Below are positions 1-7,621 of a stretch of DNA of 9,571 bases, one piece after another (position 1 is the first letter of the stretch; each line of letters begins with the position of its first letter). A program made the translations under genes and the position numbers. The notes below the pieces were generated by a model that made no database searches, had not been told where the DNA came from, and saw only the letters and a list, made by a program, of their open reading frames with translations. The DNA is from an uncultured Eubacteriales bacterium (GTDB lineage Bacteria > Bacillota > Clostridia > Oscillospirales > Acutalibacteraceae). Location: positions 1 to 9,571 of the forward strand of contig ONVG01000046.1 in the NCBI GenBank assembly GCA_900321195.1, read 5' to 3'.

Positions 1-1679
1 CAACAAGACCCGATACACTTTTCGGCGCAACCTACATGGTAATATCTCCTGAGCATCCTATAATCGGTAAGCTCTCATCCGTTATCAAAAATATGGACGA
101 GATAAAGGCTTATCAGGAAGCAGCCGCAAGAAAATCCGATTTCGAGCGTACAGAGGTCGCAAAGGATAAGACAGGCGTAAAGATAGACGGTGTTGAGGCT
201 ATAAATCCCGTAAACAACAAGCAGATACCGATATTTATTTCCGACTATGTACTTGTTTCTTACGGTACAGGCGCTATCATGGCTGTTCCCGCACATGATA
301 CCCGTGACCACGAATTTGCAAAGAAATTCGACCTCCCGATAATAGAAGTCGTAAAGGGCGGAGAAAACGTTCAGGAAGAAGCATTTACAGACTGTGCAAC
401 AGGCATACTCGTAAATTCAGGCTATCTCGACGGACTTTCCGTAGATGACGCTAAGAAAAAGATAATCGAAGAGCTTGAAAAGACAGGAAAAGGCCATTCA
501 AAGGTAAACTTCAAGCTGCGTGACTGGGTATTCTCACGTCAGAGATACTGGGGAGAGCCTATCCCGATAGTACATTGTCCTTGCTGCGGCGCTGTTGCTA
601 TACCTGAGAGCGAGCTTCCGCTTGAGCTGCCGGAGGTAGAGTCATACGAGCCGACAGATACAGGCGAATCACCGCTTTCAAAGATAACAGACTGGGTAAA
701 CACAAAGTGTCCGAAATGCGGCGGCGATGCTAAGCGTGAAACAGACACCATGCCGCAGTGGGCAGGTTCATCATGGTACTTCCTCAGATATATGGATCCG
801 CATAATGACAACGCACTTGCAAGCGAAGAAGCTCTTAAATACTGGTCACCTGTTGACTGGTACAACGGCGGTATGGAGCATACTACACTTCACCTGCTTT
901 ACAGCCGTTTCTGGCATAAGTTCCTCTATGACATAAAGGTAGTTCCCACGCCTGAGCCGTATGCAAAGCGCACAAGTCACGGCATGATACTCGGTGAGAA
1001 CGGCGAGAAGATGAGCAAGTCGAGAGGAAATGTTGTAAACCCCGATGATATAGTAAATACCTACGGCGCAGATACTATGCGTATGTTTGAAATGTTCATA
1101 GGCGACTTTGAAAACGCTGCGCCCTGGAATTCAAGCAGTATAAAGGGCTGCCGCAGATTTATCGAGCGTTTCTGCGGTCTTGCAGATATGGTAAAGGGTG
1201 ACGCTGTTCGTCCTGAGCTTGAAAGCGCATTCCACAAGACCATCAAAAAGGTCGGCGAAGATATAGAAACTCTGAAATTCAACACAGCAATAGCTGCGCT
1301 TATGTCGCTCATAAATGACATCTATGCTTCAGGAAGTGTTACAAAGGAAGAACTGAAGATATTCACAGCTCTTATCAGTCCTTTTGCGCCTCATGCAGCA
1401 GAAGAGGTATGGAGCGAGGCTAAGCTTGGCGAAGGCTTTGCATCCGTAACAAAATGGCCTGAATACGATGAAAGCAAGTGTAAGGACGACACTGTTGAGA
1501 TAGCTGTTCAGGTAAACGGCAAGATAAGAGATAAGATAATGATACCCGTTGACATTGACCAGAGCGGCGCGCTCTCTCTTGCAAAGGAAAGCGAAAAGGT
1601 AAAGCCGTTCATTGACGGAAAGAATATCGTCAAGGAAATATATGTAAAGGGCAAGCTCATAAATATCGTTGCAAAATAA
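1..1679 (+). CDS. leuS: Leucyl-tRNA synthetase, 3' part (5' end outside window)
   Basis: LeuRS charges tRNA(Leu) with leucine in the cytoplasm and edits mischarged tRNA. The open frame runs from the window edge, with base 3 as the first complete codon, so the ATG at 36 is internal and not the start. The first residues read [13 protein letters not shown], the threonine-rich region of the CP1 editing domain, followed by the editing-domain motif [18 protein letters not shown]. Then come the synthetase core ([18 protein letters not shown]), a zinc-ribbon-like insertion with CPCCG and CPKCGG, the [11 protein letters not shown] block, and the KMSKS catalytic loop ([10 protein letters not shown]) at 1008-1022. 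The alpha-helical anticodon-binding domain and the small C-terminal domain ([11 protein letters not shown]) complete it. The HIGH motif and about the first third of the protein lie upstream of the window. The gene ends in TAA just before a hairpin shared with the convergent gene. Identity is certain; no internal defect is seen. Confidence 0.97.
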   Translation, partial: TRPDTLFGATYMVISPEHPIIGKLSSVIKNMDEIKAYQEAAARKSDFERTEVAKDKTGVKIDGVEAINPVNNKQIPIFISDYVLVSYGTGAIMAVPAHDTRDHEFAKKFDLPIIEVVKGGENVQEEAFTDCATGILVNSGYLDGLSVDDAKKKIIEELEKTGKGHSKVNFKLRDWVFSRQRYWGEPIPIVHCPCCGAVAIPESELPLELPEVESYEPTDTGESPLSKITDWVNTKCPKCGGDAKRETDTMPQWAGSSWYFLRYMDPHNDNALASEEALKYWSPVDWYNGGMEHTTLHLLYSRFWHKFLYDIKVVPTPEPYAKRTSHGMILGENGEKMSKSRGNVVNPDDIVNTYGADTMRMFEMFIGDFENAAPWNSSSIKGCRRFIERFCGLADMVKGDAVRPELESAFHKTIKKVGEDIETLKFNTAIAALMSLINDIYASGSVTKEELKIFTALISPFAPHAAEEVWSEAKLGEGFASVTKWPEYDESKCKDDTVEIAVQVNGKIRDKIMIPVDIDQSGALSLAKESEKVKPFIDGKNIVKEIYVKGKLINIVAK

Positions 1680-1687
1680 GCCGCAAA

Positions 1688-1722
1688 AAAGGCACGGGAC
1701 TCATAAAGAGTTTCGTGCCTTT
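1688..1722. terminator. Bidirectional rho-independent terminator between leuS and the DUF2953 gene
   Basis: Arms 1688-1700 and 1710-1722 pair over 13 bp, with two G-U wobbles on the plus strand and a 9-nt loop. On the minus strand the stem is followed directly by six T (complement of 1685-1690), an ideal terminator for the DUF2953 gene. On the plus strand the U-rich part is short (CCTTT and then TTT after an A-run), so it is weaker for leuS. It sits in the 57-bp gap between two convergent genes. Confidence 0.85.
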
Positions 1723-1736
1723 AAAAATTTCTGTCT

Positions 1737-2396
1737 TTACTGTTTTTGAAAAACCGTTTTGCGTAATGTCTGGATAAGCGCTTTTACAGCCGCACTGAGA
1801 ATAAAGAACGGGACTATCCTTGCTTTGAGAACAAAGTATACTTTTGTTTCCGTTATCGTGAAGCATGGAGAAATATATTCTTTGTGGCGGCATTTTTTTA
1901 CATTGTTCTCTATAACGGATATCAGCGGAAATACCGCGCTGCACGCTCTGCCGTATGTAAGAGCTGTTGTTGCGGCATCATCTGTGCCTATCAGGAGATG
2001 AAGCTCCATTTTAGATATCACTGTATGGTCGGTTATTTTCCTGACAGCCTCAAGCGCTATCCTTGCAAGCGTTTTTATAAGCTCTATAAGTCCGTCAAGA
2101 CCGTGGGCTTTTTTATAGTCGGTTATGAAATTGTCTTTCTTCCTGCTTTTTTCGGCACTTTCAGTTTCCGGCTTTTTGGCTGCTTTTTTAGCAGCCTTTT
2201 TCTTTTTTCTTTCGGCTTTTTTCTGCTCTTTGGCTTCATCCTTCGGTCTTTGGGGAAGTATCCTGAAAACAGGGAAAAGGTATCCCGCCCTGAGCTTTAT
2301 GTCATTGTCATAAACAAGCTTTATGCTGATAGGGCAGAAAATAAGAAAATCTATGATTATCAATATGACCGAAAGTATTATCAGGAAGACCGTCAT
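1737..2396 (-). CDS. DUF2953 domain protein (YtfI-like), membrane-anchored
   Basis: This 219-residue protein is of unknown biochemical function. Residues 2-22 form one strongly hydrophobic segment (start MTVFLIILSVILIIIDFLIF), followed by a short beta-type stretch. Residues about 52-88 are a highly charged Lys/Ala/Glu-rich linker (run KKKKAAKKAAKK). The C-terminal part (HTVISKMELHLLIGTDDAATTALTYGRACS) has the look of DUF2953 proteins such as B. subtilis YtfI, where the GTxDAAxTALxYG pattern is characteristic. The ATG follows the scpB stop with no gap (TAAATG), and an AGGTG ribosome binding site lies about 6 bases upstream inside scpB, so translation is probably coupled. In many Clostridia, DUF2953 genes lie between scpB and the sporulation gene ytfJ (gerW); here the cluster ends at leuS and no ytfJ is present. 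Family assignment is from pattern memory; a role in sporulation is only inferred from relatives. Confidence 0.8.
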   Translation of the reverse strand: MTVFLIILSVILIIIDFLIFCPISIKLVYDNDIKLRAGYLFPVFRILPQRPKDEAKEQKKAERKKKKAAKKAAKKPETESAEKSRKKDNFITDYKKAHGLDGLIELIKTLARIALEAVRKITDHTVISKMELHLLIGTDDAATTALTYGRACSAVFPLISVIENNVKKCRHKEYISPCFTITETKVYFVLKARIVPFFILSAAVKALIQTLRKTVFQKQ

Positions 2397-2951
2397 TTAT
2401 TTCACCTGCTCACTGTTTTCGTTTTCATCATTGTCCTCTTCATCATTCGGAAGCGGAGGAAGCTCTTCTATTGACGATATATTAAAGCATCTGAGAAAAT
2501 GCTCCGTAGTACCGTACACGAGAGGCTTTCCCGGCAGCTCAAGCCGGCCTTTTTCTTCTATCAGCTGGCGTGATATAAGGCCTGAGATGACTCCTGAACA
2601 GTCAACGCCCCTTACCTGTTCTACAAAAGCCTTTGTAACAGGCTGATTATAGGCTATTACCGCAAGCACCTCGGCAGCCGCCTGAGAAAGAGGAGTATTT
2701 CTTCTCAGATCGAGTACTGTGCGTATAGGCTGTGCAAATTCCTCGACAGTACACATCTGAAAGCTGTCATTAAGACGTACTATCCTTATCCCGCGTCCTT
2801 CTTTTTCGTATTCGTCCATTAGCTGTCCGCATATTTTCAATACCTCGTCGCTGCTGATATCGAGTGCCTGAGCTATTCTCTGAGCTTCAACGGGTGTTCC
2901 GCAGGCAAATATCACAGCTTCGACAGCCGCCTTTATTTTTCCTTTTTCCAA
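2397..2951 (-). CDS. scpB: Segregation and condensation protein B
   Basis: ScpB is the winged-helix partner that binds ScpA and Smc to form the bacterial condensin on the nucleoid. The 184-residue product has the expected N-terminal start (IKAAVEAVIFACGTPV). It keeps the second winged-helix signature at about 90-130 (AAAEVLAVIAYNQPVTKAFVEQVRG, then SGVISGLI) and the conserved RLELPGKPLVYGTTEHFL strand at about 136-153. The tail is acidic (NDEEDNDENENSEQ), as in many homologues. The start codon is TTG at 2951, which fits the family's usual N-terminus; the only nearby ribosome-binding-like sequence is a G-rich stretch in the end of scpA. The reading frame overlaps scpA by 19 bases, so translational coupling is likely. 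The next gene's ATG abuts the scpB stop. Identity is firm; the exact start is the uncertain part. Confidence 0.95.
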   Translation of the reverse strand: MEKGKIKAAVEAVIFACGTPVEAQRIAQALDISSDEVLKICGQLMDEYEKEGRGIRIVRLNDSFQMCTVEEFAQPIRTVLDLRRNTPLSQAAAEVLAVIAYNQPVTKAFVEQVRGVDCSGVISGLISRQLIEEKGRLELPGKPLVYGTTEHFLRCFNISSIEELPPLPNDEEDNDENENSEQVK

Positions 2952-3661
2952 TTCTTTCCGCCCCCGTTTATAAGCTTTAACTCCTGTTCGTCGCCTTCGC
3001 CCTCTATCCTTACCCTTTTGCCCTTTATCAGTTCAAGAACGGCAAGGAATGTTGCTACAAGCTCGCTTTTGTCTGATGCATCGTCAAATATCGCGCTGTA
3101 CTTTTTTTTCTGTCCGCCCCAAAGCTTTTTCATTATGCTTATTATCCTTGAACTTACCGAAACAATGCGGCGTTTTACTATGCCTGAAAAGGCATCCTCC
3201 GGCGGAGGGAGCTTTGCCTTTCCGCGGCCTGCTGCTGTAAGATAAGCGGCGGTGAGATATGACGGCTCGTGGCTGCGCCTGTATGTCATATCCGCCTTGA
3301 TTTTTGCAGGGTCTCTGCAAAAGCTGTCAAAACTTATGTTTGCGGATAAAAGCCTTGCCACCTTCTTGCATTTCTGATATTCGATAAGCTGTCCCGAAAG
3401 CTCACGGCGCATTTCTTCGGCTTCCTCGAATTTTGGCAGGAGCATTGCGGATTTTATCTGTACTAACTTTGATGCCATCGCAAGAAATTCGCCTGCGATA
3501 TCAAGATCCTGCTGCTGCATCAGCTCTATATGTTCCATATACTGTTCAAGCAGCTCGGATATCTGAATATCATATATATTAAGTTTGTTTTTTTCTATGA
3601 GATGAAGAAGAAGGTCTAAAGGACCCTCAAAAGCGTCAAGCTTATACGATATTTTTTCCAC
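2933..3661 (-). CDS. scpA: Segregation and condensation protein A (kleisin)
   Basis: ScpA is the kleisin subunit that bridges the two Smc heads in the chromosome-organising condensin. Of 242 residues, the N-terminal Smc-binding domain is classic: YKLDAFEGPLDLLLHLIEKNKLNIYDIQI at 6-34, then DLDIAGEFLAMASKLVQIKSAMLLP at 52-76. A variable middle follows, with Lys/Arg-rich and proline-containing stretches. The C-terminal winged helix that contacts the Smc head is at about 197-231 (SELVATFLAVLELIKGKRVRI). The start is GTG at 3661, with AGGAG 7 bases upstream and no better upstream candidate. It lies 92 bp downstream of the M50 protease gene with no convincing terminator between them, and it overlaps scpB. 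Length and motifs are normal for the family. Confidence 0.97.
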   Translation of the reverse strand: MEKISYKLDAFEGPLDLLLHLIEKNKLNIYDIQISELLEQYMEHIELMQQQDLDIAGEFLAMASKLVQIKSAMLLPKFEEAEEMRRELSGQLIEYQKCKKVARLLSANISFDSFCRDPAKIKADMTYRRSHEPSYLTAAYLTAAGRGKAKLPPPEDAFSGIVKRRIVSVSSRIISIMKKLWGGQKKKYSAIFDDASDKSELVATFLAVLELIKGKRVRIEGEGDEQELKLINGGGKNWKKEK

Positions 3662-3753
3662 TTCAAAACTCCTGCTTTACTGTCATTTGTATCATTTCTG
3701 AATAACCGCAGATAAATAAACTATAGGGTACAAGATATTGGCAGTTTTCTGCT

Positions 3754-4479
3754 TTACCATGCCCACGAGAAAGGCAGAGCTGTCAGCCAGCTTATTATCC
3801 CGTAAAGCCATTGCTGTACAGGCAGAAGAATCCTGCTCATTCCGCCCATCATTATAAGCACGAAAAGTCCTATTGTGAAATACATCTGGTACTGATAGAA
3901 CTTGAATATAGTCCTGTCGGACATGAACGCCATCATTATTTTTGAGCCGTCAAGCGGCGGTATCGGTATAAGATTGAATACTGCGAGTGAGATGTTTATG
4001 ATTATAAGGAACTCAAAGAACATCAGCACATATTTCACGAATGAAACGCTTTTTGATATCATTATTGCCGAGCCCAAAACAACAGCCTGCTCGTTTTTTA
4101 TCAGTATAGTAACGATAGTGTTGTAGCAAAGACCGAAAACAATAGCCGCAAGCAGATTTGAAACAGGTCCTGCGAGAGCGGTTATTGCCATACCGACCTT
4201 TGGATTTTTGAAATTGCGGGCATCTACGGGTACCGGCTTAGCCCAGCCAAAGCCTACAAGAAGCATAAGCAAAGCGCCCATATAATCTATGTGAGCTATA
4301 GGGTTGAGAGTAAGTCTGCCCTGATACTTTGCGGTCTTATCGCCTAACTTGTAAGCTACAAATCCGTGAGCGCATTCATGCAGAGGGTTTACAAGGAATA
4401 TCACCATGAGTACAGAAATTATATATGTGATAACGGATACGATATCCATGTTTCCCGATTTGAGAAGACTCATCAGCAT
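3754..4479 (-). CDS. Site-2 protease-type (peptidase M50) integral membrane metalloprotease
   Basis: This is a compact 241-residue polytopic membrane protein. It has the zinc-binding HECAH motif (HEXXH) at residues 34-38 within NPLHECAHGFVAYKLGD, so E35 is the likely catalytic base. The downstream metal-ligand motif is at 169-178 (NLIPIPPLDG), with D177. The intervening GRLTLNPIAHIDYMGAL and FGWAKPVPVDARNFKNP segments are typical of small M50 proteins of the site-2 protease family. No PDZ domain is present, so it is the short M50B-like form; members cleave transmembrane segments, but the substrate cannot be read from sequence. The ATG at 4479 is preferred because AAGGA lies 9 bases upstream; a second ATG two codons later is 15 bases away. 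It is the first gene of the segment that continues into scpA, a neighbour pairing seen in other Firmicutes. Confidence 0.92.
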   Translation of the reverse strand: MLMSLLKSGNMDIVSVITYIISVLMVIFLVNPLHECAHGFVAYKLGDKTAKYQGRLTLNPIAHIDYMGALLMLLVGFGWAKPVPVDARNFKNPKVGMAITALAGPVSNLLAAIVFGLCYNTIVTILIKNEQAVVLGSAIMISKSVSFVKYVLMFFEFLIIINISLAVFNLIPIPPLDGSKIMMAFMSDRTIFKFYQYQMYFTIGLFVLIMMGGMSRILLPVQQWLYGIISWLTALPFSWAW

Positions 4480-4558
4480 ACTGCATCATCCTTCTTTCTT
4501 TGTTATATTGTCGCAGCTTATAAATACTTTTAGCTTACAACTGTTTACTAAACCAAGA

Positions 4559-4589
4559 ATGCGGAACCCTGCCATGCAGAATTCCGCAT
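4559..4589 (-). terminator. Hairpin downstream of the CD1247-like gene, likely terminator
   Basis: The outer arms ATGCGGAA (4559-4566) and TTCCGCAT (4582-4589) pair perfectly. Inside them CTGC/GCAG forms a further 4 bp with a 3-nt loop, giving a stable nested hairpin 15 bases after the gene's stop on the minus strand. The sequence after it (TCTTGGTTT) is only moderately T-rich, so termination may be partial. It lies 79 bp upstream of the M50 protease gene start. Confidence 0.55.
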
Positions 4590-4604
4590 AATAAGCCGAA
4601 TTTA

Positions 4605-5048
4605 TCATTCTTCTTCGGTTTTTTCATCATCATCGGTCTTGTCGTCGAGTTCATCCTCGTCATAATCGAATTCAAGTGTTTCACCGCAGTTCGGGCAGTC
4701 GATGCCGCCGTCGTTGAGTGAATCCTCATTAAGACCGATAGTGGTACCGCAGGTCGGACATGTTACTTCATAAGCAGTATCATCTTCTCCGCTCTTGCAA
4801 AATCCGCAGCCGCACTCATCATCTTCGTCATCATATATAAGATCCTCAACGCCTAAGAGATCCTCGTCAAGTGCATCTATCTGATCGCATACATCATCAT
4901 AGCACTGTTCAAGCTGGCAAAGCTCATCAGCCATTTCGTTTACGAGATCGGTAAGAGCTTTAAGAACCTTTGTCTGCTTGTCGTTAGGGTCAAGCTCCAG
5001 ACCTTCAAGAAGTCCCTTGATATATGCAGCCTTTTCGGTAAGTTTCAT
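4605..5048 (-). CDS. CD1247 N-terminal domain-like acidic zinc-ribbon protein
   Basis: The product has 147 residues. The N-terminal part (about 1-70, MKLTEKAAYIKGLLEGLELD) is a predicted helical, probably coiled-coil region; it begins like the CD1247 N-terminal domain family of Clostridia. A central Cys cluster (CGCGFC at about 78-83) is followed by a zinc-ribbon pair, CPTCG and CPNCG, some 20 residues apart. The C-terminus is a very acidic tail of Asp/Glu. Function is unknown; zinc binding is inferred from the paired CPxCG knuckles. The start ATG has GGAGG 8 bases upstream. It lies 33 bp after efp on the same strand and is almost certainly co-transcribed with it, which hints at a translation or RNA polymerase-linked role, but nothing in the sequence proves it. 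Confidence 0.8.
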   Translation of the reverse strand: MKLTEKAAYIKGLLEGLELDPNDKQTKVLKALTDLVNEMADELCQLEQCYDDVCDQIDALDEDLLGVEDLIYDDEDDECGCGFCKSGEDDTAYEVTCPTCGTTIGLNEDSLNDGGIDCPNCGETLEFDYDEDELDDKTDDDEKTEEE

Positions 5049-5081
5049 TTATTCAGCCTCCAAGTAGTAATTGGCATGATG

Positions 5082-5639
5082 TCATGCTCTTGCCATGTAT
5101 TCGCCTGTTCTTGTGTCGATCTGTATCTGATCGCCCTCGTTGATGAAGAGCGGTACCTTTATCTCGGCACCTGTTTCAAGTGTTGCAGGCTTTGTAACGT
5201 TTGTAGCTGTATCGCCCTTGAAGCCCGGATCTGTCTGAGTAACTGTAAGAACAACGAATGTCGGGGGTTCTACACCGAATACGCTGCCCTTGTATGAAAG
5301 TATCTTGCACTCCATGTTTTCCTTGACGAACTTGAAGTTGTCGCCTAAAACATCCTTGCTTATCGGTATCTGCTCGTATGTTTCATTGTCCATGAAGTAA
5401 TAGAGGTTTTCGTCATTGTAGAGATATTCCATATCTTTTCTCTCAATGAAAGCTGTGGGATATTTGTCGTTCGGGTTGAAGGTCTTTTCAATAACTGCAC
5501 CTGTTATAACGTTCTTTATCTTTGTACGAACGAAAGCTGCACCCTTACCCGGTTTAACGTGCTGGAATTCGATGATAGTAACGACCTGTCCGTCCATATC
5601 GAAGGTGACACCGTTTCTGAAATCGCCTGCTGTGATCAT
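5082..5639 (-). CDS. efp: Elongation factor P
   Basis: EF-P binds the ribosome between the P and E sites and stimulates peptide bonds at polyproline stalls. The 185-residue protein has the full three-domain family pattern: N-terminal KOW-like domain ([39 protein letters not shown]), middle OB domain, and C-terminal OB domain ending [17 protein letters not shown]. The tip lysine of the conserved PGKG loop is K32, the position that is post-translationally modified in Bacillus EF-P; no modification gene is present in the window. The ATG at 5639 is chosen over an upstream ATG at 5726 because AGGAGG lies 7 bases before it, the family N-terminus starts here, and the upstream candidate would lie inside the -10 box of the promoter. 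It is followed by the CD1247-like gene after 33 bp. Confidence 0.97.
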   Translation of the reverse strand: MITAGDFRNGVTFDMDGQVVTIIEFQHVKPGKGAAFVRTKIKNVITGAVIEKTFNPNDKYPTAFIERKDMEYLYNDENLYYFMDNETYEQIPISKDVLGDNFKFVKENMECKILSYKGSVFGVEPPTFVVLTVTQTDPGFKGDTATNVTKPATLETGAEIKVPLFINEGDQIQIDTRTGEYMARA

Positions 5640-5724
5640 AAATAGTCCTCCTGTTTCGAGTTGATTTTTATTCCTGAGGTTATAAAACTTGTACTGAAAG
5701 CACACAGCCCTATACATCTTATCC

Positions 5725-5753
5725 ATTATACTATATTACAAGGAAAATTGCAA
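5725..5753 (-). promoter_or_regulatory. Sigma-A promoter for efp
   Basis: On the minus strand a TTGCAA -35 box (5748-5753) is followed after exactly 17 bases by a perfect TATAAT -10 box (5725-5730). Transcription would start near 5718, leaving a leader of about 80 nt before the efp ATG at 5639. This is the best promoter in the window by eye. Confidence 0.8.
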
Positions 5754-5845
5754 CAATTTTACGGTAATTTCAGGGAATTTTAAAAATTGCTAAAATAAAA
5801 TTTGCTGTTTTTCAAAAGCCGGAGCCTTTATTATGTATTTCTGAC

Positions 5846-5874
5846 TTGACTTTTACGATAAAAAGCGGTATTTT
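5846..5874 (+). promoter_or_regulatory. Sigma-A promoter for ilvA-ridA
   Basis: TTGACT (5846-5851, five of six consensus bases) is followed after 17 bases by TATTTT (5869-5874, four of six). The start of transcription would be near 5881, giving a leader under 50 nt, too short for a T-box or a classical attenuator. Together with the efp promoter it occupies a 289-bp divergent region (5640-5928) that is otherwise AT-rich with no other structure I can support. Confidence 0.6.
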
Positions 5875-5928
5875 ATTATAGTAAAATATTATGGAAAAAG
5901 AAATTCCGTTCAGAAGGGGATAATCAAA

Positions 5929-7125
5929 ATGCTGACACTTGATAAAATCTATCATGCATCTTATGTTCTCAAGGAGGCTATAAGACTGACAGACATGATT
6001 CAGGCATCAAATCTTTCCGAGGACTGCCAGATATACCTCAAAACAGAAAATCTGCAGGTAACAGGCGCTTTTAAGGCAAGAGGTGCATATTACAAGATAT
6101 CTCAGCTTTCCGAAGAGGAACGTGCAAAGGGCGTTATCGCCTGTTCCGCAGGAAATCATGCTCAGGGTGTTGCCCGCGCTGCTCAGAAATACGGCATAAG
6201 ATCGCTTATCTGTATGCCGAATGCCGCTCCTATCTCAAAGGTAGAGGCTACAAAAAGCTACGGCGCTGAGATATGTCTTGTTGAAGGTACATATGATGAT
6301 GCTCACGATAAGGCTGTTGAGCTTCAGAAAGAGACAGGTGCTACGTTCATACATCCTTTTGATGATGAAATGGTTATCGCAGGTCAGGGAACTATTGGTC
6401 TTGAAATACTCGAACAGCTTCCTGATGTTGATGCTATAATCGTTCCGATAGGCGGCGGCGGTCTTATAAGCGGTATCGCTTATGCTGTCAAGTCGCTCAA
6501 CCCGAATATAAAGGTATATGGCGTACAGTCAGCCGGCGCTCCGTCAATGTATATTTCAATGGCTCACGGTCAGATAGAAACTCTTGACACTGTAAATACA
6601 TTTGCAGACGGTATTGCTGTAAAGACTCCCGGTGAGCTTACTTTTGATATATGCAGCAAGTATGTTGATGAGATAATGACGGTCACAGACGATGAATTGG
6701 CAACAGCTATACTTGCTCTTATCGAAAAGCAGAAGCTTATCTCCGAGGGTGCAGGCGCTGTATCGGTTGCAGCTGCGCTGTTTGATAAGTTCCCGATAAA
6801 AGGCAAGAAGGTATGCTGTCTTGTTTCGGGCGGTAATATAGACGTTACGATACTTTCAAGAGTTATCGACAGAGGTCTTCAGAAAACAGGCAGACTTGCA
6901 GAATTTACAATAGCTCTTACTGATAAGCCCGGTGAGCTTCAGAATGTTGCAAGGATAATCTCAAAGCTTGGCGCAAATGTCGTAGCCGTAAGCCATGACA
7001 GAGCCGATCTCAATACAGACATCAATTCATGCTACCTCAGACTTTCACTTGAAACAAGAAACCATGAGCATATCGCAAAGATAAAGGATGAGCTTTTAAA
7101 GCACGGCTACAAAACCGTAAATTAA
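5929..7125 (+). CDS. ilvA: Threonine ammonia-lyase (threonine dehydratase) with C-terminal ACT domain
   Basis: This PLP enzyme deaminates threonine to 2-oxobutanoate and ammonia, the entry step to isoleucine, and usually also acts on serine. Of 398 residues, the PLP lysine is K49 in TGAFKARGA. SAGNHAQG follows at 73-80, the glycine-rich phosphate-binding loop GGGGL at 175-179 and the SGGN motif at 300-303. A single C-terminal ACT domain spans about 325-395 (FTIALTDKPGELQNVARII), the usual site of amino-acid regulation. This single-ACT, roughly 400-residue form lies between TdcB (about 330 residues, no ACT) and E. coli IlvA (about 514, two ACT-like units), so symbols ilvA and tdcB are both used for it. 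Biosynthetic versus catabolic use cannot be settled from sequence. The ATG has an AAGGGG ribosome binding site about 9 bases upstream. It is followed after 27 bp by ridA in an apparent operon. Confidence 0.95.
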   Translation: MLTLDKIYHASYVLKEAIRLTDMIQASNLSEDCQIYLKTENLQVTGAFKARGAYYKISQLSEEERAKGVIACSAGNHAQGVARAAQKYGIRSLICMPNAAPISKVEATKSYGAEICLVEGTYDDAHDKAVELQKETGATFIHPFDDEMVIAGQGTIGLEILEQLPDVDAIIVPIGGGGLISGIAYAVKSLNPNIKVYGVQSAGAPSMYISMAHGQIETLDTVNTFADGIAVKTPGELTFDICSKYVDEIMTVTDDELATAILALIEKQKLISEGAGAVSVAAALFDKFPIKGKKVCCLVSGGNIDVTILSRVIDRGLQKTGRLAEFTIALTDKPGELQNVARIISKLGANVVAVSHDRADLNTDINSCYLRLSLETRNHEHIAKIKDELLKHGYKTVN

Positions 7126-7152
7126 TTTATAAAACGAAAGGAAGCTTTTACA

Positions 7153-7527
7153 ATGGCAGAAGTAGTTTACACAAAGAATGCGCCCGATGCTATCGGACCT
7201 TATTCACAGGCTATCAAGACAAACGGACTTGTTTTCACATCAGGTCAGATAGCTATTGACCCGGCAACAGGAAACATAAACGGCACAACTATCGAGGAAC
7301 AGACAGAGCAGGTAATGAACAACCTCAAAAATCTTCTTGAAGCATCAGGCTCATCACTTGAAAAGGCTGTAAAGACAGTTTGTTTCCTTGCAGACATGTC
7401 TGATTTTGCCGCTTTCAACGAGATATACGGAAGATACTTCACAGGCAAGCCTGCACGTTCATGCGTTGCAGTAAAGACTCTCCCGAAAAATGTACTCTGC
7501 GAAGTTGAAGTAATAGCAGAATATTGA
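7153..7527 (+). CDS. ridA: RidA family enamine/imine deaminase
   Basis: RidA hydrolyses the reactive enamine/imine intermediates (2-aminoacrylate, 2-aminocrotonate) released by PLP dehydratases, protecting PLP enzymes from damage. At 124 residues it has the family's usual length. Visible signatures are APDAIGPYSQA near the start, FTSGQIAIDP at 28-37, and the C-terminal PARSCVAVKTLPKNVLCEVEVIAEY. R102 and E117 match by spacing the catalytic Arg105 and Glu120 of E. coli RidA, so it should be active. A GGAAG ribosome binding site lies 8 bases before the ATG. Placement directly after the threonine dehydratase that generates its substrates makes this assignment specific rather than generic YjgF-family. 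The gene ends in front of a terminator hairpin. Confidence 0.95.
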   Translation: MAEVVYTKNAPDAIGPYSQAIKTNGLVFTSGQIAIDPATGNINGTTIEEQTEQVMNNLKNLLEASGSSLEKAVKTVCFLADMSDFAAFNEIYGRYFTGKPARSCVAVKTLPKNVLCEVEVIAEY

Positions 7528-7549
7528 TAATACCAAAGCTAAAAGTTTC

Positions 7550-7597
7550 GACCGCCGTAAGCATATTTTGTCTGCGGCGGTCTATAATTTTTATATA
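7550..7597 (+). terminator. Rho-independent terminator after ridA
   Basis: GACCGCCG (7550-7557) pairs perfectly with CGGCGGTC (7575-7582) across a 17-nt loop and is followed by a T/A-rich run with five consecutive T (7583-7597). It closes the ilvA-ridA unit 22 bases after the ridA stop. Confidence 0.75.
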
Positions 7598-7621
7598 CGA
7601 ATTTTTTAAGGAGAACATGTA

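Noticed and set aside
1884..2474. A 196-codon plus-strand frame antisense to the DUF2953 gene and scpB
   Set aside because: Its Phe/Leu-rich middle is the mirror of the Lys-rich linker on the other strand. It has no recognisable motif, while the opposite strand has coherent genes in an operon.
3662..3753. Terminator hairpin between the M50 protease gene and scpA
   Set aside because: Only a 4-bp GCAG/CTGC stem with an AAAA loop is present and no T-run follows, so read-through is more likely.
5640..5726. A 29-residue N-terminal extension of EF-P from an upstream ATG
   Set aside because: The upstream ATG lies in the -10 box of the efp promoter, and the family N-terminus with an ideal AGGAGG is at 5639.
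5891..5923. A 10-codon frame (MEKEIPFRRG) just before ilvA, as a leader peptide
   Set aside because: It has no ribosome binding site, is not rich in Ile, Leu, Val or Thr, and no attenuator hairpin follows. Its stop overlaps the end of the ilvA ribosome binding site region.
5881..5928. T-box or other riboswitch ahead of ilvA
   Set aside because: Only about 48 bases separate the likely transcription start from the ATG, and no specifier loop, T-box sequence or terminator hairpin is visible.
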